Positions 61,076 through 64,000 of a stretch of 64,000 nt of DNA are shown here, piece after piece. Within the stretch, counting starts at the first letter, position 1; each line of letters starts with the position of its first letter. Source of the stretch: Parabacteroides sp. Marseille-P3160. GTDB lineage: Bacteria > Bacteroidota > Bacteroidia > Bacteroidales > Tannerellaceae. A program made the translations under genes and the position numbers. The stretch lies in the NCBI RefSeq assembly GCF_900162725.1, contig NZ_LT799418.1, forward strand, positions 3,432,877-3,496,876, given 5' to 3'. The notes below the pieces were generated by a model. The model saw only the letters and a list, made by a program, of their open reading frames with translations, searched no databases and had not been told where the DNA came from.

Positions 61076-61858
61076 ATGGAGACAATAGAAAAAACAGATC
61101 TCAGCCAGATCATTAAGCCGGAAAACCTGGTTTATGCCAAACCCGAATTAATGAACGACAACCCGATGCACTACTGCCCGGGGTGCAGCCATGGAGTTAT
61201 CCATAAACTAATCGCCGAAGTAGTAGAAGAAATGGGCATGGCGGAAAAGACGATCGGAGTTTCTCCCGTGGGATGCGCCGTATTCGCCTACAACTACTTG
61301 GATATCGATTGGGAAGAAGCGGCTCATGGACGGGCGCCTGCCGTTGCTACCGGCATCAAGCGGCTCAATAAGGATAAAATGGTTTTCACCTACCAGGGAG
61401 ACGGCGACCTGGCCGCCATCGGGACGGCGGAAACAATCCATGCCGCCAACCGGGGGGAAAATATCGTTATCATCTTTGTAAACAACGCCATTTACGGAAT
61501 GACAGGAGGACAAATGTCTCCAACCACCTTGGAAGGGATGAAGACTTCCACCTGCCCTCACGGACGGGACATCGAATTGAACGGCTATCCGCTAAAGATA
61601 TCCGATTTACTGGCGCTTTTAGACGGGACCTGCCTGGTGACGCGCCAAAGCGTCCATACGCCGAGTGCGGTAAAAAAGGCGAAAAGGACTTTACGGAAAG
61701 CATTCGAAAATTCAATGGCGGGAAAAGGAACTTCTGTCGTAGAATTCGTTTCCACTTGCTCTTCCGGATGGAAGCAGACACCTGAACAGTCTAACAATTG
61801 GATGGTAGAACATGTATTTCCTTCCTACCCGTTAGGCGATTTGAAAAATATCGATTAA
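61076..61858 (+). CDS. korB: 2-oxoacid:ferredoxin oxidoreductase beta subunit (thiamin diphosphate binding)
   Basis: 260 residues. It has HYCPGCSHGVIHKLIAEVVE, GCAVFAYNYLDIDWEEAAHG (first domain) and the thiamin diphosphate motif GDGDLAAIGTAETIHAANRG ending in NNAIYGMTGGQ. It binds the diphosphate of the cofactor shared with the alpha subunit. It is encoded 20 bp after korA and 13 bp before korC. Confidence 0.94.
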   Translation: METIEKTDLSQIIKPENLVYAKPELMNDNPMHYCPGCSHGVIHKLIAEVVEEMGMAEKTIGVSPVGCAVFAYNYLDIDWEEAAHGRAPAVATGIKRLNKDKMVFTYQGDGDLAAIGTAETIHAANRGENIVIIFVNNAIYGMTGGQMSPTTLEGMKTSTCPHGRDIELNGYPLKISDLLALLDGTCLVTRQSVHTPSAVKKAKRTLRKAFENSMAGKGTSVVEFVSTCSSGWKQTPEQSNNWMVEHVFPSYPLGDLKNID

Positions 61859-61871
61859 GCGAAAGAGAAAC

Positions 61872-62414
61872 ATGACACACGAAATTATCATAGCAGGCTT
61901 CGGAGGCCAGGGAGTGCTTTCAATGGGTAAAATACTGGCCTATTCCGGTTTAATGGAGGGGAAGGAAGTAAGTTGGATGCCTTCCTACGGTCCGGAACAA
62001 CGAGGCGGTACCGCCAATGTAACCGTCATCCTCAGCGACGAACGTGTCAGCTCTCCCGTACTGAATGAATTTGACATTGCCGTCATCCTGAACCAGCCCT
62101 CCCTCGACAAGTTCGAAAGCAAAATAAAGCCGGGAGGCATTCTCATCTATGACGGGTACGGCATCCACAAACCGGTGAAACGGAAAGACATCAGCGTTTA
62201 CCGTATCGATGCGATGGATACCGCAATGGAATTGAAGATGGACAAAACATTCAATATGATCGTCCTGGGAGGACTCCTGAAAGTAGCTCCCATGGTCAAA
62301 CTGGAGAATGTGCTGAAAGGGCTGAAGAAATCGCTGCCCGAACGGCATCATAAATTAATCCCGGCGAACGAGGCCGCAATTAAAAAAGGAATGGAAATCA
62401 TCCGGCAGGTATAA
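61872..62414 (+). CDS. korC: 2-oxoacid:ferredoxin oxidoreductase gamma subunit
   Basis: 180 residues with the gamma domain EIIIAGFGGQGVLSMGKILA, GKEVSWMPSYGPEQRGGTAN and VILSDERVSSPVLNEFDIAV. It completes the four-subunit D-A-B-C order seen in bacteria and archaea with split Kor/Vor enzymes. A strong terminator follows 21 bp after the stop. Confidence 0.94.
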   Translation: MTHEIIIAGFGGQGVLSMGKILAYSGLMEGKEVSWMPSYGPEQRGGTANVTVILSDERVSSPVLNEFDIAVILNQPSLDKFESKIKPGGILIYDGYGIHKPVKRKDISVYRIDAMDTAMELKMDKTFNMIVLGGLLKVAPMVKLENVLKGLKKSLPERHHKLIPANEAAIKKGMEIIRQV

Positions 62415-62435
62415 TTCTGTAAAAAGAATATAATG

Positions 62436-62468
62436 AAGGGCGTTTCTTATCGGAGTGACGCCCTTTTT
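62436..62468 (+). terminator. Rho-independent terminator of the kor operon
   Basis: AAGGGCGT (62436-62443) pairs with ACGCCCTT (62458-62465) across a 14-base loop, and the stem runs into five T (62464-62468). Confidence 0.85.
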
Positions 62469-62472
62469 ATTC

Positions 62473-62480
62473 TATCTTTG
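62473..62480 (+). promoter_or_regulatory. Predicted -7 promoter element of the porin gene, almost at its ATG
   Basis: TATCTTTG matches TAnnTTTG exactly. It follows the kor terminator by 4 bp and precedes ATG 62488 by 7 bp. A transcript from it would have almost no 5' leader. Confidence 0.55.
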
Positions 62481-62487
62481 CCCCCAC

Positions 62488-64000
62488 ATGAAATATCTTT
62501 CGTACATAGGATTGTTTATCATCCTTTCGATGGCTTCCCTACAAGCCCAACAGGGCGGAGGAGGTGATCGGGGTGGTTTTTCCTTATCCAACTTGATGAA
62601 CGCCAAGAAGGAAATTCCGGACAGCTTATTGCTTAAGGATAGCCTGACCAGGCGCATTAACGCATATCATTTATCTTATCGCTTGGGAGAGGCGTATGAA
62701 GCGCCTATGGATACCAACCGGTTGAATACGGCAAACAGTACGCTGATGGAAGGGAGAGGATTGGCTGTCAGCTACTTGGGAAACCTGGGATCGCCGGCTC
62801 AAAGCCGTATCTTTTCGGAAAGGAAAGAATCGCGTGACTTTATCTTCGCTGATGCCTACGACTACTATATCCTTACGCCTACTAATGTATTCTTCTACGA
62901 CACGAAAGTGCCATACACCCATCTTACCTACACCAGTATGGGAGGAGGGCTCAACAAGGAGGAACAGCTAAAGGGCTTCCTGACTACGAACTTCGGGAAA
63001 AAGATTAATATCGGCGGGGAGGCGGACTATATGTACGGACGGGGATATTATAATTCCAACGGTACTAAATTACTCAATTACCGCTTTTTCGGCAGTTACC
63101 GTAGTGATCGCTATGAGCTGAATGCCCATTATTATAGTTATAACTTTGTGAATAACGAAAACGGGGGCCTGACGGAAGACCGGTATATCACTGATTATGA
63201 TAATCTGACGGAAGGGAAAAGCAATGTGGACAGCAAAGGCTTCCCGGTACGGTATGCTGACACTTGGAACCGGGTGAGGGGAGGACAATTCTTTTTTACG
63301 CATCGTTATAACCTGGGATTTACCAAAGAGTTATCCAATGCAACCGACAGCCTTGGTAATCCCCTGGAGGTGTTCATCCCCGTTTCCAGCATCATACACA
63401 CCTTCGATTTCAACCGTAACTCCCGACGTTTCATATCGGAAAGCGATACGATAGACAACCAGTACGCCAACCGGTACGGGAAAATGGATTCGATACCCAA
63501 CGATGTCAGCTCTTCCTGGAACCTGAATAATACCTTGGCTTTATCGCTGCGGGAGGGCTTTCAGGATTGGGCCAAATTCGGCCTCACTGCTTTTATCGCC
63601 CTTGAGAAACGAAGCTTTTCCTTACCGAACACGGCTCATTCCGACTCGTTGATAAATAACTATAAAGAAGGGGAGTTTTCTACTTATGTCGGTGGAGAGA
63701 TATCAAAACACCAAGGGAAATTACTGACTTACGATGCACGCGGCGAACTTTGTATAGTCGGAGACGATATCGGCGAATTTCGTTTGTCGGGAAACCTGCA
63801 AACGCAATTTCCGCTTTTGGGCAAACCAGCGACCATCAAGGCAAACGGATCTATTTATAACGTAACTCCCGCTTTCTTCCAAAGGCATAACCATACTCGT
63901 TATTTCTGGTGGGACAATGACTTTGGCAAAACCCGCCACGTCTATGCCGGAGGAGAGATAGGATGGGACCAGACTCATACACGGATCTCGGCGGGGGTGG
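62488..64000 (+). CDS. Putative porin (Porin_10 family), cut by window end
   Basis: At least 504 residues, open to the right edge. The signal peptide is SYIGLFIILSMASLQAQ, then a Gly-rich linker (QGGGGDRGGF). The body alternates beta strands: YLGNLGSPAQSRIFSERKES, FFTHRYNLGFTKELSNATDS, KPATIKANGSIYNVTPAFFQ, YAGGEIGWDQTHTRISAGV. The opening and the repeated RGG/YxxxN pattern match the Bacteroidetes putative porin family (PF14121), whose members are usually about 600-700 residues, so about 100-200 residues are missing here. Substrate unknown. Confidence 0.82.
   Translation, partial: MKYLSYIGLFIILSMASLQAQQGGGGDRGGFSLSNLMNAKKEIPDSLLLKDSLTRRINAYHLSYRLGEAYEAPMDTNRLNTANSTLMEGRGLAVSYLGNLGSPAQSRIFSERKESRDFIFADAYDYYILTPTNVFFYDTKVPYTHLTYTSMGGGLNKEEQLKGFLTTNFGKKINIGGEADYMYGRGYYNSNGTKLLNYRFFGSYRSDRYELNAHYYSYNFVNNENGGLTEDRYITDYDNLTEGKSNVDSKGFPVRYADTWNRVRGGQFFFTHRYNLGFTKELSNATDSLGNPLEVFIPVSSIIHTFDFNRNSRRFISESDTIDNQYANRYGKMDSIPNDVSSSWNLNNTLALSLREGFQDWAKFGLTAFIALEKRSFSLPNTAHSDSLINNYKEGEFSTYVGGEISKHQGKLLTYDARGELCIVGDDIGEFRLSGNLQTQFPLLGKPATIKANGSIYNVTPAFFQRHNHTRYFWWDNDFGKTRHVYAGGEIGWDQTHTRISAGV

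Overview
The window looks like chromosomal DNA of a Bacteroidales bacterium, most like Parabacteroides or its relatives. The signs are two complete ECF sigma/FecR/SusC/SusD loci, many SPII lipoproteins, promoters of the Bacteroidetes type (TTTG, about 20 bp, TAnnTTTG), and family genes typical of this order (DUF4295, DUF4434, DUF4491, DUF4835, Porin_10). Species cannot be fixed from sequence reading alone.

Bases 1-25,626 are an accessory glycan-use region on the + strand. They start with the tail of one gene, a GH10-like lipoprotein and a DUF4434 protein. Locus 1 follows: ECF sigma, FecR anti-sigma, SusC with an STN signalling domain, SusD, a clan GH-A hydrolase and a sialate-O-acetylesterase-like SGNH esterase. 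Then come a secreted Gfo/Idh/MocA oxidoreductase and a sugar isomerase-like protein. Locus 2 has ECF sigma, FecR, SusC, SusD and a secreted FAD oxidoreductase. Each SusC probably reports its ligand through STN and FecR to its own sigma factor.

Bases 25,863-31,181 hold a tight five-gene + strand operon that I cannot match to a described pathway. It encodes an ECF-type S-component-like membrane protein, a small phosphoribosyltransferase, a TonB receptor without SusD, a DUF362 protein with a twin-arginine signal, and a membrane polyferredoxin that looks like a natural NapH-NapG fusion. It reads as uptake of a small (nucleobase- or vitamin-like) compound coupled to electron delivery outside the inner membrane. 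This and the repeat arrays below are the best candidates for something undescribed.

Bases 31,776-57,973 are mostly housekeeping genes on the - strand: a cation diffusion facilitator; dnaN-exonuclease-alcohol dehydrogenase-coaBC-DUF4835-recN-rlmB-ridA; rpmB-rpmG-DUF4295; two tRNA-Leu; purF paralogue-carA-carB; sigma-54 regulator-lptE-TPR-secG; and a pdxA-cytidylyltransferase-SDR-CDP-alcohol transferase-acyltransferase operon that suggests an unusual phospholipid head group. A 3'-truncated dinD lies next to it. On the + strand, rlmN, a 2-oxoacid:ferredoxin oxidoreductase operon (korDABC/vor-like) and a porin cut by the window end complete the region.

Five intergenic arrays (1871-1950, 3247-3304, 31252-31308, 42096-42175, 59344-59431) share one architecture: a roughly 14-bp palindrome repeated every 22 bp (one interval is 21) with about 8 bp of variable spacer. 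The palindrome sequence is constant within an array but mostly differs between arrays. Four of the five sit directly behind a stop codon. A 191-bp MITE with 18-bp terminal inverted repeats and TTA target duplications, and a 98-bp inverted-repeat element between glsB and the cation transporter, are also present.
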